A program made the translations under genes and the position numbers. A stretch of 64,000 nt of DNA from Streptomyces sp. CB02009 (GTDB lineage: Bacteria > Actinomycetota > Actinomycetes > Streptomycetales > Streptomycetaceae): contig NZ_LIVV01000008.1 in NCBI RefSeq assembly GCF_001905825.1, positions 248,001 to 312,000 on the forward strand, in the 5' to 3' direction. Within the stretch, counting starts at the first letter, position 1; every line of letters begins with the position of its first letter. Below, piece by piece: positions 15,595 to 23,614 of the stretch. The notes below the pieces were generated by a model. That model saw only the letters and a list, made by a program, of their open reading frames with translations. It was not told where the DNA came from and did no database searches.

Positions 15595-16533
15595 ATGCAC
15601 ACCGCGCTCCTCGCCGCGGCCCTGCTGGTCGGCTGCCTCCTGGCCGTCCAGGCCTCGGTGAACCTCCAGCTCAACTCGGCCGTCGGCACCCCGTACGGCG
15701 CCTCGACCATCCAGCTCGGCGTCGCGACCGGTCTGCTGACCGTGCTCGCGGTGGCGGCCGGAGCGCTCGGCGCGCTCGGCAAGCTGCCCGACGTCGAGCC
15801 CTGGCAGCTGCTCGGCGGACTCGCCAGTCCGCTCTACATCACCAGCGGCATCCTGCTCTTCCCACGGCTCGGCGCCCTCGCCGCCGTCGGACTCTTCGTC
15901 ACCGGCCAGATGTTCGCCTCGCTCGCGCTCGACCTCTTCGGCCTCCTCGGCCTCGAGAAGCAGGACCTGAGCGCCGGGATCGTCATCGGCGCCGTGGCCG
16001 TCCTCGCCGGCATCGTCGTGATCATCCGGGGCATGAAGGCGGCGGCCCCGCCCGGCGCCCCCAAGATGTCGAGCGCCGGCCGCGCCGGCTGGCTCGCCCT
16101 CGGCATCGTCGCCGGCGCCGTGCTGCCCATTCAGGGCGCCGTCAACGCCCAGCTGCGCGCCCAGCTCAAGCAGCCCGTCACCGTCGCCGTGATCAGCTTC
16201 GCCGTGGCGACCTTCACCATCGCCGTCGTCCTGCTCGTGCTGTACGCGACCCGGAAGACGCCGAAGCCCAAGATCGCCCCGCTGAAGAAGATGCCCTGGT
16301 GGGGCTGGCTCGGTGGCGCCTGCGCCGCCGCCTACGTCACCGGGACCTTCCTGCTCATCCCCGAGATCGGGGCCGCGGTGACCATCGCGCTCACCGTGAC
16401 CGGGCAGCAGCTCACCTCGGCCCTGATCGACCACAAGGGCCTCTTCAAGCTCCCCCAGCGCTCCCTCACCAAGCCGCGCACCCTGGGCCTCGCCCTGCTG
16501 ATCGCCGGCTCGCTGACCATCCAGCTCGTCTGA
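15595..16533 (+). CDS. DMT-superfamily transporter, YdcZ/DUF606 type
   Basis: A 312-residue polytopic protein built of two similar halves of about 150 residues (first MHTALLAAALLVGCLLAVQA; second AGWLALGIVAGAVLPIQGAVNAQLR). The paired PIQ/VQ-N-AQLR-type signature and about ten helices match the YdcZ (DUF606) exporter family, here with both repeats in one chain. Start ATG 15595 follows CAGGGAGA. It is the first gene of a unit with the MBL-fold and DsbA-like genes, behind the nested palindrome. It is probably an exporter induced by the ligand of the divergent TetR. Confidence 0.88.
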   Translation: MHTALLAAALLVGCLLAVQASVNLQLNSAVGTPYGASTIQLGVATGLLTVLAVAAGALGALGKLPDVEPWQLLGGLASPLYITSGILLFPRLGALAAVGLFVTGQMFASLALDLFGLLGLEKQDLSAGIVIGAVAVLAGIVVIIRGMKAAAPPGAPKMSSAGRAGWLALGIVAGAVLPIQGAVNAQLRAQLKQPVTVAVISFAVATFTIAVVLLVLYATRKTPKPKIAPLKKMPWWGWLGGACAAAYVTGTFLLIPEIGAAVTIALTVTGQQLTSALIDHKGLFKLPQRSLTKPRTLGLALLIAGSLTIQLV

Positions 16534-16604
16534 CCGAGGCCGTCACTCCCCCGGGACCCCGCCCGGGGGCCACGGCCCGCACGGTGCGTCATGAAAGGTG
16601 TGTC

Positions 16605-17405
16605 ATGCAAGCGTCCTACACCGCCGGGCCGGACCTCCACGTCCTCCCCTCGGCGCTGCCCATACCCGGCCTCGGCGACCAGCCGGTGAACGCCTTCCTC
16701 CTCCGCTCGGGCGAGCCGATCCTCGTGGACACCGGCATGCCCGTCGACCGGGAGGGCTTCCTGGACTCCCTCTGGTCGCTGATCGAGCCGGCCGACCTGC
16801 GCTGGGTGGTCGTCACGCACGACGACCGCGACCACACCGGCGCCCTCGCCCGGATCCTGGAGGCGGCGCCGAACGCGAAGGTCCTGGCCAACGCCATATC
16901 GCTGACGCGAATATCGGAAGAGTTCAGCATTCCGCAGGAAAGGGTCGTCACCGCGAACCCGGGAAGCCGCGTGAAAGTCGGGGACCGCGAGCTCAGTTTT
17001 CACCGGCCGCCCACTTTCGATTCACCCGGGACTCTCGCCGTGTTCGACCATTCCGATGGAACGCTCTACAGTTCCGACAGTTTCGGGACCGTCGTCGAGG
17101 AAATCAGCCACGAGTTCACCGACCTTTCAGAGGCCGAGTTCTTCCACGGCTTCGAGGTCCTGAACCGGGCGATAGCCCCGTGGACCGCGCTGGTCGACGA
17201 GACGAAATTCCTCCGGCCGGTGCGTGAACTGGCCGCCCTGCGCCCCGCGAAGCTGCTGAGCGCCCACGGGCCGACCGTCCGCGAGGCCGCCGTACCGCGG
17301 CTCTTCGAGGCGATGGCCCGCATCCCCTCCCTGCCCGCCTGGCTGCCCGACGCCGACCTCGACCTCGAGGCCGCGCTCGACGCCGTCGAGCCCCCCGCCG
17401 CCTGA
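16605..17405 (+). CDS. MBL-fold metallo-hydrolase, oxygen-sensor/ODP-like
   Basis: A 266-residue metallo-beta-lactamase-fold protein. The metal motif reads THDDRDHTG (His and Asp ligands; the usual HxHxDH with the second His replaced by Asp), preceded by PILVDTGMP. A second metal-region His is in LSAHGPT near residue 223. The Asp-rich replacement resembles diiron ODP/flavoprotein-like members rather than lactamases. The middle segment (about 16893-17215) has lower GC and rare ATA codons, unlike its surroundings. It lies 71 bp after the exporter gene in the same unit. Confidence 0.85.
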   Translation: MQASYTAGPDLHVLPSALPIPGLGDQPVNAFLLRSGEPILVDTGMPVDREGFLDSLWSLIEPADLRWVVVTHDDRDHTGALARILEAAPNAKVLANAISLTRISEEFSIPQERVVTANPGSRVKVGDRELSFHRPPTFDSPGTLAVFDHSDGTLYSSDSFGTVVEEISHEFTDLSEAEFFHGFEVLNRAIAPWTALVDETKFLRPVRELAALRPAKLLSAHGPTVREAAVPRLFEAMARIPSLPAWLPDADLDLEAALDAVEPPAA

Positions 17406-17431
17406 GATCCCCGCACGAACCGAGGAGAACC

Positions 17432-18133
17432 ATGTCCGACCCGACCACCGCCGACCTGACGCCGCCGCGCGGAGTCGTCACCGTCTTCTCCGACATCTGG
17501 TGTTCCTTCGCGCACATCGCGATCCACCGGCTGCACACCACCCGGGCCCGCCTCGGCCTGGAGGAGCAGGTCGCCTTCGACCTGCGCGCCTTCCCTCTCG
17601 AACTGCTCAACGACGCCCCGAGCCCGCGCCCCGGCACGGACAGCGAGGTCGCCCGGATGGCCAGCCTGGAGCCGGCCGCCGGCTGGCAGCTCTGGCAGGC
17701 CAAGGACTGGCTGTACCCGTCGACGACCCTGCCGGCCCTCGAGGCGGTGCTCGCCGCCAAGGAGCAGAGCCTGCGCGCGTCGGAACAGCTCGACCTCGGG
17801 CTGCGCCGGGCCTTCTGGGCCGAATCGCGCTGCATCAGCCACCGCAAGGTGATCCTGGACGTGGCCGCCGAGACCGGTGCGGTCGACGTCGACGCCCTCG
17901 CCGAGGCCCTGGACGACGGGCGCGCGCGCCGGTCGCTCGCGGACCAGGCCGCGCTCGCCGCGAGCGACCGGGTGGACTGCAGCCCCCACCTGTTCCTGCC
18001 CGACGGCTCCGACCACGCCAACCCCGGCATCGAGGTGGACTGGGAGGGCGCCTACGGCATCGGCTGGCCGGTGATCGGCTCGGACGACCCGAAGGTGTTC
18101 GAGGACATCCTGCTGAAGGCCGCCACTGAATAG
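17432..18133 (+). CDS. DsbA-family (FrnE/HCCA isomerase-like) protein
   Basis: A 233-residue thioredoxin-fold protein of the DSBA-like family. The active-site position reads SDIWCSFAH, with one Cys and no CxxC, so disulfide oxidase activity is unlikely; related proteins include 2-hydroxychromene-2-carboxylate isomerases and FrnE-like proteins. No signal peptide, so it is cytoplasmic. It begins 26 bp after the MBL gene and ends just before a perfect terminator, making it the last gene of the unit. Confidence 0.8.
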   Translation: MSDPTTADLTPPRGVVTVFSDIWCSFAHIAIHRLHTTRARLGLEEQVAFDLRAFPLELLNDAPSPRPGTDSEVARMASLEPAAGWQLWQAKDWLYPSTTLPALEAVLAAKEQSLRASEQLDLGLRRAFWAESRCISHRKVILDVAAETGAVDVDALAEALDDGRARRSLADQAALAASDRVDCSPHLFLPDGSDHANPGIEVDWEGAYGIGWPVIGSDDPKVFEDILLKAATE

Positions 18134-18165
18134 TTGAATACGCCGCAGAAAGCGGCCGCACCACC

Positions 18166-18221
18166 GGAACGACGGCCAGGCATTCCTTTACGAGGAATGC
18201 CTGGCCGTCGTTCCTTTTTTT
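18166..18221 (+). terminator. Strong rho-independent terminator, perfect 22-bp stem
   Basis: The left arm 18166-18187 and right arm 18193-18214 are exact reverse complements over 22 bp, with a 5-base loop (TTACG) and seven T residues after the stem (18215-18221). It closes the YdcZ/MBL/DsbA unit and insulates the next operon. Long perfect stems plus a U-tract are unusual in this GC-rich genome. Confidence 0.95.
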
Positions 18222-18269
18222 CGCCCGCAGAACATCGCGGTGATTATTAATTGCGTGACCCGGCCGTTA

Positions 18270-18298
18270 TTCGCAAGGCCGCTCGAAGCTCCTACAGT
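18270..18298 (+). promoter_or_regulatory. Candidate promoter of the azomycin-type operon
   Basis: TTCGCA (18270-18275), a 17-bp spacer and TACAGT (18293-18298) form a plausible sigma-70 type promoter 55 bp upstream of rohP. The surrounding 130 bp is noticeably AT-richer than average. Confidence 0.55.
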
Positions 18299-18353
18299 CA
18301 TTCACGCCGCCGGAATTCCGGACGGAGATTCGTATCGACAGCGGGAGTTCTTC

Positions 18354-19532
18354 ATGTCGTTGACCGACAAGGCAGACGTCAGCACGTTCGTCGACCTCAC
18401 CCAGCACGAGATCGAAGCCCTGAAGACCCGGTTCAACCTGGCCGACGCGCACACCCACCAGCGTCAGTCCACCTCCCAGGAGCGGATCGTCTCGCGGCTT
18501 CCCGAGCTGTGGCACGAGTCCGAGTCGAAGCAGCAGGCGCACTTCGAGCAGCAGTTCCTGGACGCCTTCTTCCGGCTGCACCGGCAGCCCACGGCCCGCG
18601 CCATGGGCCGCACGCTCCTGTCGTACTCCGCGAGCGTGTCGACCATGGTCGCCGGCATGTTCCTCAAGCAGCGCGGGATGTCGGTGCAGTTGGTCGAGCC
18701 CTGCTTCGACAACCTGGTCGACCTGCTGCGCAACATGCAGGTGCCGATCGCCCCGTTCGCCGAGTCGGCGCTGCACGACAAGGACTCGATCTACGAGCGG
18801 CTGGTCGAGGAGATCACCGCGGACGCGATCTACCTCGTCGACCCCAACAACCCCACCGGGTTCACCCTGCTCGCCGAGAAGCTGGAGGGCTTCCGCGAGG
18901 TCGTCCGCTACTGCGTGGACCACGACAAGGTCCTGGTGATGGACTTCTGCTTCGCGTCCTTCGCGCTCTGCGACGAGGGCATCGGCCGGGTGGACATCTA
19001 CCAGCTCCTCGAGGAGTCCGGCGTCACATACATGGTCATGGAGGACACCGGCAAGACCTGGCCGATCCAGGACGCCAAGTGCGCCATGATCACGGCCAGC
19101 CGGAACATCCAGGAGGAGGTCTACAACCTCCACACCAGCGTCCTCCTGAACGTCTCGCCGTTCGTGCTCAACATGGTCACGCAGTACGTCGAGGACTCCA
19201 TCACCGACGGCTTCGCCTCCGTCCGCGACATCATCCGCACCAACGGCGAGGCCGCCCGCAACGCCCTCAGCGGCACCATCCTGGAGTTCCAGGAGCCGGT
19301 CGTCGGCACCAGCGTCGCCTGGTTCCGCATCAAGCCCGAGCACCTGACCGCCACCCAGCTCCAGGCCGTCCTCTTCGACGAGGAGGTGTATGTCCTGCCG
19401 GGCACGTTCTTCTACTGGAACACCAAGGAGAAGGGCGAGCGCTTCGTGCGCCTGGCCCTGGCCCGCGAGCCGGAGCTGTTCGCCGGCGCGATGGAGCGGA
19501 TGCGGAAGGTGCTCGAGCGCTATGCCGGCTGA
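18354..19532 (+). CDS. rohP: PLP-dependent L-arginine oxidase/hydroxylase, RohP-like
   Basis: A 392-residue fold-type I aminotransferase-like protein. The PLP lysine is K234 in EDTGKTWP, with DPNNPTG near 163-169 and the pyridine-binding Asp in VMDFCF (D197). The N-terminal segment with His33/His35 (NLADAHTHQR) corresponds to the region that in RohP/MppP oxidases closes over the active site with an essential His. From memory the S. cattleya RohP lysine is at nearly the same number. RohP uses O2 and PLP to convert L-Arg to 4-hydroxy-2-ketoarginine, the first azomycin step. It is followed by RohQ-, RohR- and RohS-like genes, which is what makes the call. Start ATG 18354, with GCGGGAG upstream. 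Confidence 0.85.
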   Translation: MSLTDKADVSTFVDLTQHEIEALKTRFNLADAHTHQRQSTSQERIVSRLPELWHESESKQQAHFEQQFLDAFFRLHRQPTARAMGRTLLSYSASVSTMVAGMFLKQRGMSVQLVEPCFDNLVDLLRNMQVPIAPFAESALHDKDSIYERLVEEITADAIYLVDPNNPTGFTLLAEKLEGFREVVRYCVDHDKVLVMDFCFASFALCDEGIGRVDIYQLLEESGVTYMVMEDTGKTWPIQDAKCAMITASRNIQEEVYNLHTSVLLNVSPFVLNMVTQYVEDSITDGFASVRDIIRTNGEAARNALSGTILEFQEPVVGTSVAWFRIKPEHLTATQLQAVLFDEEVYVLPGTFFYWNTKEKGERFVRLALAREPELFAGAMERMRKVLERYAG

Positions 19533-20067
19533 CACCGACCCGGTGGTGTTCATCGACGCCACCACGTTCATGGGCATGCACAGCAAGGACGACGCGGTCC
19601 GCGTGGCCGCCAAGGCCTTCTTCGCCGGCCGGCTGGCCGCGGGGGAAGCCGGCGGGGTCGTCATGAGCTGGGAGCAGGTCGGCCGCTGCGACGACCTCGT
19701 GTGGGGCTACGAGCGCGAACTGCAGGACGAGTACTACCCGTTCATGGACGTCCTCCACACGGACCTCGCGATCGACCGGATCGCCTACACCGAGGACGAC
19801 GTCCGCCGGGCCTTCGCCGAGCCCGCACTCGACGGCCTGCCCGCTCATGAACGTCTGCTGCTCGCCCAGGTCATCGGCCGCGGGGGCGTGCTCCACACGG
19901 CGAGCCCCCGGCTCGTCCGGGCCGCGGCCGGCCTGCCCGTCGTACCGCTGGCCCCGCTCGTCCCGGCCGGCGCTCCCGCCCCCGGCGAGGAGCCGTCGTT
20001 CCCGGCGTACCTGGAGGACCTCTACCGGCGGTCGCTGGTCCTGAAGGTCGTCTCCGAAATCCTCTGA
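19522..20067 (+). CDS. rohQ: Small PIN-like protein in the RohQ (cyclodehydratase) position
   Basis: A 181-residue soluble protein. It starts VVFIDATTFMGM, which resembles the first strand and Asp of PIN-like folds, and has conserved acidic residues (WEQVGRCDDLVWGYERELQDE); I recall such proteins being called DUF6190. It overlaps the rohP stop by 11 bp and precedes the RohR-like gene. In the azomycin pathway RohQ turns guanidinoacetaldehyde into 2-aminoimidazole. Assignment rests on position and size more than on motifs. Confidence 0.7.
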   Translation: MPADTDPVVFIDATTFMGMHSKDDAVRVAAKAFFAGRLAAGEAGGVVMSWEQVGRCDDLVWGYERELQDEYYPFMDVLHTDLAIDRIAYTEDDVRRAFAEPALDGLPAHERLLLAQVIGRGGVLHTASPRLVRAAAGLPVVPLAPLVPAGAPAPGEEPSFPAYLEDLYRRSLVLKVVSEIL

Positions 20068-20093
20068 AGTCGTTCCGAAGGGCACCCCACCTC

Positions 20094-20900
20094 ATGCCTG
20101 GCACCTACTCCGGGACCGTCGTCCCGCTGATCACCCCGTTCGACGAGCACGGCGTCGTCGACGAGCAGAGCGTCGTCCGTCTCCTGGACCACATCCGCGC
20201 CGAGGTCAGCGGCTTCATGCCGGCCCTGACCTCCGGCGAGGGCTGGAAGCTCGACGCGCGGCAGTGGCAGGACGTCGTCACGTACACCGTCCGGCACGCG
20301 GGCGGTCTGCCCGTCCTCGCCGGCATCCAGCTCCCCGACACCGACGCGGTGATCGACCGGGCCCGGACGGCGGCCGCGATCGGCGCCGACGCCGTCGTCG
20401 TCACCACGCCGTTCGGCGCCGAGGTGACGCAGGACGACATCGTCGAGCACTACAAGGCGATCCGCGCGGCCCTCGACATCCCGATCTTCCTCTACAACGA
20501 GGAGGCGCTCTCGGGCAACCGCATCGAGTTCGACACCCTGATCCGGATCTGCAAGGAGATACCGGGGATCGTCGGGATCAAGGAGTCCAGCGGCGACGCC
20601 GCGTTCACCCGGAACATGGCCGAGGCCGGCACCGGCATCCCGGTCTTCGAGGGCTGGGAGAACCTCCTCGTCGACGCCCGCGGCATCGACGGCTTCATCG
20701 GCCCGCTGGCCAACCTCGAACCCTCGCTGTGCAACGCGATGCTGGTCGACCCGACCCCCGACCGGCAGGCGGAGATCAACACCGTCTGCGAGCGGTACGG
20801 CGTCTTCAAGGACGACTGGTACCGCTGGGTCAAGAAGGAACTGCACGTGCGCGGCGTGATCTCCTCCCCGACCGTTCACGAGGAGGCGAAGGCGGCATGA
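20094..20900 (+). CDS. rohR: DHDPS-family retro-aldolase, RohR-like
   Basis: A 268-residue TIM-barrel of the dihydrodipicolinate synthase/N-acetylneuraminate lyase family. The Schiff-base lysine is K163 in GIKESS and the catalytic Tyr is Y134 in FLYNEE. In the azomycin pathway RohR cleaves 4-hydroxy-2-ketoarginine to pyruvate and guanidinoacetaldehyde, the retro-aldol chemistry expected of this family. True lysine-pathway DapA enzymes have YN-P after the Tyr; here it is YNEE, so substrate differs. The stop overlaps the next start (ATGA, 20897-20900). Confidence 0.85.
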   Translation: MPGTYSGTVVPLITPFDEHGVVDEQSVVRLLDHIRAEVSGFMPALTSGEGWKLDARQWQDVVTYTVRHAGGLPVLAGIQLPDTDAVIDRARTAAAIGADAVVVTTPFGAEVTQDDIVEHYKAIRAALDIPIFLYNEEALSGNRIEFDTLIRICKEIPGIVGIKESSGDAAFTRNMAEAGTGIPVFEGWENLLVDARGIDGFIGPLANLEPSLCNAMLVDPTPDRQAEINTVCERYGVFKDDWYRWVKKELHVRGVISSPTVHEEAKAA

Positions 20901-21787
20901 GCACCACCCCCGCCGCTCCCTCCGCGGCCGTCCCGTCCGCCGTACCGGTGGCCGCGCACTCGATCACCGCCCCGGCCGCGACCTCCCAGCGCGAGCTGCA
21001 CAGCCTCTACCGGCGGGTTCCCAACCTCGGCGACTACGGGTCGATGACCGCGATCGAGGAGCGCTGGATCCTGCCCAAGGCGCGGGCGTACGAGGCCTCC
21101 GCGCCCCGGTTCGGCTCGCCCGGCGAGCTCCTGCAGGCCCTCAAGGAGTTCCTCGCCGAGGAGGAGGCGTCGCTCCCCGAGAGCGCCACCTTCCTCGCCG
21201 AGCACGCGACGCTCGACCAGTTCAAGGTCGTGGTCCGGCAGTTCGCGCTCGACGGTCTCACCGAGTCGGAGTCGCTGCTCCCGGTGGTGCCCCGGCTGCC
21301 GTACCGCTCGGCGATGGCGGTCTTCCGCGTCCTCATCGACGAACTCGGCTGCGGCAACGAGGAGAAGGCGCACTCCCAGCTCTACCGCGACCTGCTCACC
21401 GAGCTCGGCCTGAGCCTCCGGCTCGACGACTACCTCGACGAGACGGTCCCCGAGTGCTTCGCCTACGTGAACATGTTCCACTGGCTGGCGAGCCGGGCCC
21501 CCTCGCCCCAGTACTTCCTGGGCGCGTACGCCTACTTCGAGACGAGTGTGCTGTACGCCTTCCAGAGCTTCGCGCGGGCGGCGCGGCGGCTCGGGATCAG
21601 CCACGACGCCTACTACACCGAGCACCTCTACATCGACTCGTACCACAGCAGTCATATGCGCACGGCGATCCGGTCGCTCGAGGAGCCGGACCTGGCGAAG
21701 ATCTGGGCGGGCGTGCGCCTGGCCTCCGACATCGTCGGCACGGCCACGGAGGCGGCCGTCGCCCGAGCCCGGGAGACCGTCGCATGA
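20897..21787 (+). CDS. rohS: Heme-oxygenase-like diiron N-oxygenase, RohS-like
   Basis: A 296-residue HDO-fold protein. Candidate iron ligands are E123, E149, H159, E215, H243, D247 and H250. The spacing E-x25-E-x9-H-x55-E and H-x3-D-x2-H matches the ligands I recall for SznF (E189, E215, H225, E281, H311, D315, H318). In S. cattleya RohS oxidises the amine of 2-aminoimidazole to the nitro group of azomycin. The first 30 residues are Ala/Pro-rich and probably disordered. Coupled at both ends by ATGA overlaps to RohR and the Rieske gene. Confidence 0.88.
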   Translation: MSTTPAAPSAAVPSAVPVAAHSITAPAATSQRELHSLYRRVPNLGDYGSMTAIEERWILPKARAYEASAPRFGSPGELLQALKEFLAEEEASLPESATFLAEHATLDQFKVVVRQFALDGLTESESLLPVVPRLPYRSAMAVFRVLIDELGCGNEEKAHSQLYRDLLTELGLSLRLDDYLDETVPECFAYVNMFHWLASRAPSPQYFLGAYAYFETSVLYAFQSFARAARRLGISHDAYYTEHLYIDSYHSSHMRTAIRSLEEPDLAKIWAGVRLASDIVGTATEAAVARARETVA

Positions 21788-22164
21788 CGGCCGTGCCGGC
21801 GGGGCGGCGGCGGGGCTCCGACGAGCCCACCGTGCGCCAGGTGACCGAGGACCTGGTCCTCGTCGAGGTCGGCGGCCGAAAGGTCCTCGCGGCCGCCGTC
21901 TGCCCCCACCGCGGGGGCCGGCTCAAGTACGGCAGGGTCGACGGGGACAGGCTGCGCATCACCTGCCCCCTGCACCACACGACCTTCGACCTGACCAGCG
22001 GCGCGCGGCTGGCCGGAGCCGCGTGCGCGGACATCCGCGTGGTGGACGTGCTGCCCGGGGACCTCAGCGTCCCCGAGCAGCGCGACCCCGCCCACGACAG
22101 CCGGGCGGCCGCCCCCACCGAAGCGGCCGTCCAGGGGACCGCCCCGTCCGGGGGCGCCTCATGA
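21784..22164 (+). CDS. Rieske [2Fe-2S] ferredoxin-like protein
   Basis: A 126-residue protein with the Rieske motifs C40-P-H42 and C61-PL-H64 (CPHRGG and CPLHHTTFD). It has no catalytic oxygenase domain, so it is a standalone electron carrier. The last 35 residues are low-complexity and probably disordered. It overlaps rohS by 4 bp and the permease gene by 4 bp, so it should be made together with the diiron enzyme, which needs external electrons. Confidence 0.9.
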   Translation: MTAVPAGRRRGSDEPTVRQVTEDLVLVEVGGRKVLAAAVCPHRGGRLKYGRVDGDRLRITCPLHHTTFDLTSGARLAGAACADIRVVDVLPGDLSVPEQRDPAHDSRAAAPTEAAVQGTAPSGGAS

Positions 22165-23612
22165 CCACCACACCGACCGGGGCGGCGTCCACCGCGACGC
22201 CGCCCCGTGCGGCCGTCGACCACGACGGCATCGCACCGGTGCCCGAGGCCGAACGCACCTCGACCCCGGGCGACTTCGGCTGGATCTGGCCCTCCGCCCA
22301 GTTCTCCTTCGGCACGGTCGTGCTCGGCGCGCTGCCCGTCGTCTTCGGACTCGGCTGGTGGGCCTCGGCGAGCGCCATCGCCGTCGGCGTGGCCGTCGGC
22401 ACGGCGCTGCTCGCGCCGCTCGCCCGCTTCGGCGTCCGGACCGGCACCAACGACCCCGTGTCGAGCGGCGCGCACTTCGGCGTACGGGGCAGGGTCGTCG
22501 GCAACGTCCTCACGGTCGTGACCGCGCTCGGCTTCTTCGCCATCGCCGTGTGGACGGGCGGCACCGCCGTCATGGTCGCCGGCCACCGGCTGTTCTCCAC
22601 CCCCACGGGCCCCGGGGCCCTGACCGCCGCGATGTTCGTGACGGCGGCCGCGGTCGCGCTGGTCGCCGTACGCGGCCACGAGACCCTCGTCCGTACGTAC
22701 AAGGTCACCGCGGTCACCGGCGGCGCGGTCCTCCTCGGCACCGTGCTCGTCCTCGCCCCGGACTTCGACGCGGGCTACGCCGGCGGAACGCTCGCGCTCG
22801 ACAGCACCCTGCACACCTGGCTGCTCGCGGCGACCGCCTCCGCCACCGTGCCCCTGTCGTACGCCACCTTCCAGGGCGACTACACCCGCTTCATGCCCGC
22901 CTCCACGCCCGCCGGCCGGGTCGCGCGGGCCAGCGGGATCTCGATGTTCCTCAGCAGTCTCGCCGCGCTGCTCACCGGCGCGTACGTGACGACCCTCTTC
23001 CCCGTCCCCGACGAGCCGTGGCTCCAGGGCCTGACCGACGCGGTGCCCGGCTGGTTCGCGGTCGCGGTGGTCGTCTTCGGCTTCGCGGGCACCCTGCCGC
23101 AGGCCGGGCTCTGCCTGTACGCGGCCGGGCTCTCCGCCAACTCGGTGTTCTGGCGCTCCTCACGGGCCGCCGTCACCACGGTGGTCGCGGTGCTGGCGGC
23201 GGCCGTGCTGTACCTCGGTGCGGTCGTGTACGACGCCATGGACGCGATGTCGGCGTTCGTGACGCTGCTCCTCACCGTCGTCGCCCCGTGGGCGGCGGTG
23301 CTCTTCGTCGGGTACGTGCTCCACCGCGGCAGGTACGACGCGGAGGCGCTGCGTACCTTCACCACGGGTGGCGGCGGCCGGTACTGGTACACCGGCGGGG
23401 TCAACCCGCGGGCGGCCACGGCCTTCGTGATCGGCTCGGTCGTCGGGGTCCTCTGGGTCAACAACCCGCTCTACACCGGCCCGTTGACCGACCTGACAGG
23501 CGGGGTCGACCTCAGCCTGCCGGCCTCCTTCGCGGTCGCCGCCGTGCTGTACGGGGCGCTGTGCCGGGTGTGGCCGGAGCCGCTGCTGCCGCCGACACGA
23601 GTCCCGAGGTGA
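22161..23612 (+). CDS. NCS1-family purine/cytosine permease-like transporter
   Basis: A 483-residue membrane protein with about twelve hydrophobic helices, of the nucleobase:cation symporter-1 (cytosine/purine/hydantoin) family. The first helix block reads WIWPSAQFSFGTVVLGALP and the substrate region includes NDPVSSGAHFGVRG. NCS1 proteins carry small N-heterocycles; 2-aminoimidazole or azomycin would be of similar size, so it may transport product or an intermediate. Coupled to the Rieske gene (ATGA) and 2 bp before the reductase gene. Confidence 0.9.
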   Translation: MTTTPTGAASTATPPRAAVDHDGIAPVPEAERTSTPGDFGWIWPSAQFSFGTVVLGALPVVFGLGWWASASAIAVGVAVGTALLAPLARFGVRTGTNDPVSSGAHFGVRGRVVGNVLTVVTALGFFAIAVWTGGTAVMVAGHRLFSTPTGPGALTAAMFVTAAAVALVAVRGHETLVRTYKVTAVTGGAVLLGTVLVLAPDFDAGYAGGTLALDSTLHTWLLAATASATVPLSYATFQGDYTRFMPASTPAGRVARASGISMFLSSLAALLTGAYVTTLFPVPDEPWLQGLTDAVPGWFAVAVVVFGFAGTLPQAGLCLYAAGLSANSVFWRSSRAAVTTVVAVLAAAVLYLGAVVYDAMDAMSAFVTLLLTVVAPWAAVLFVGYVLHRGRYDAEALRTFTTGGGGRYWYTGGVNPRAATAFVIGSVVGVLWVNNPLYTGPLTDLTGGVDLSLPASFAVAAVLYGALCRVWPEPLLPPTRVPR

Positions 23613-23614
23613 CG

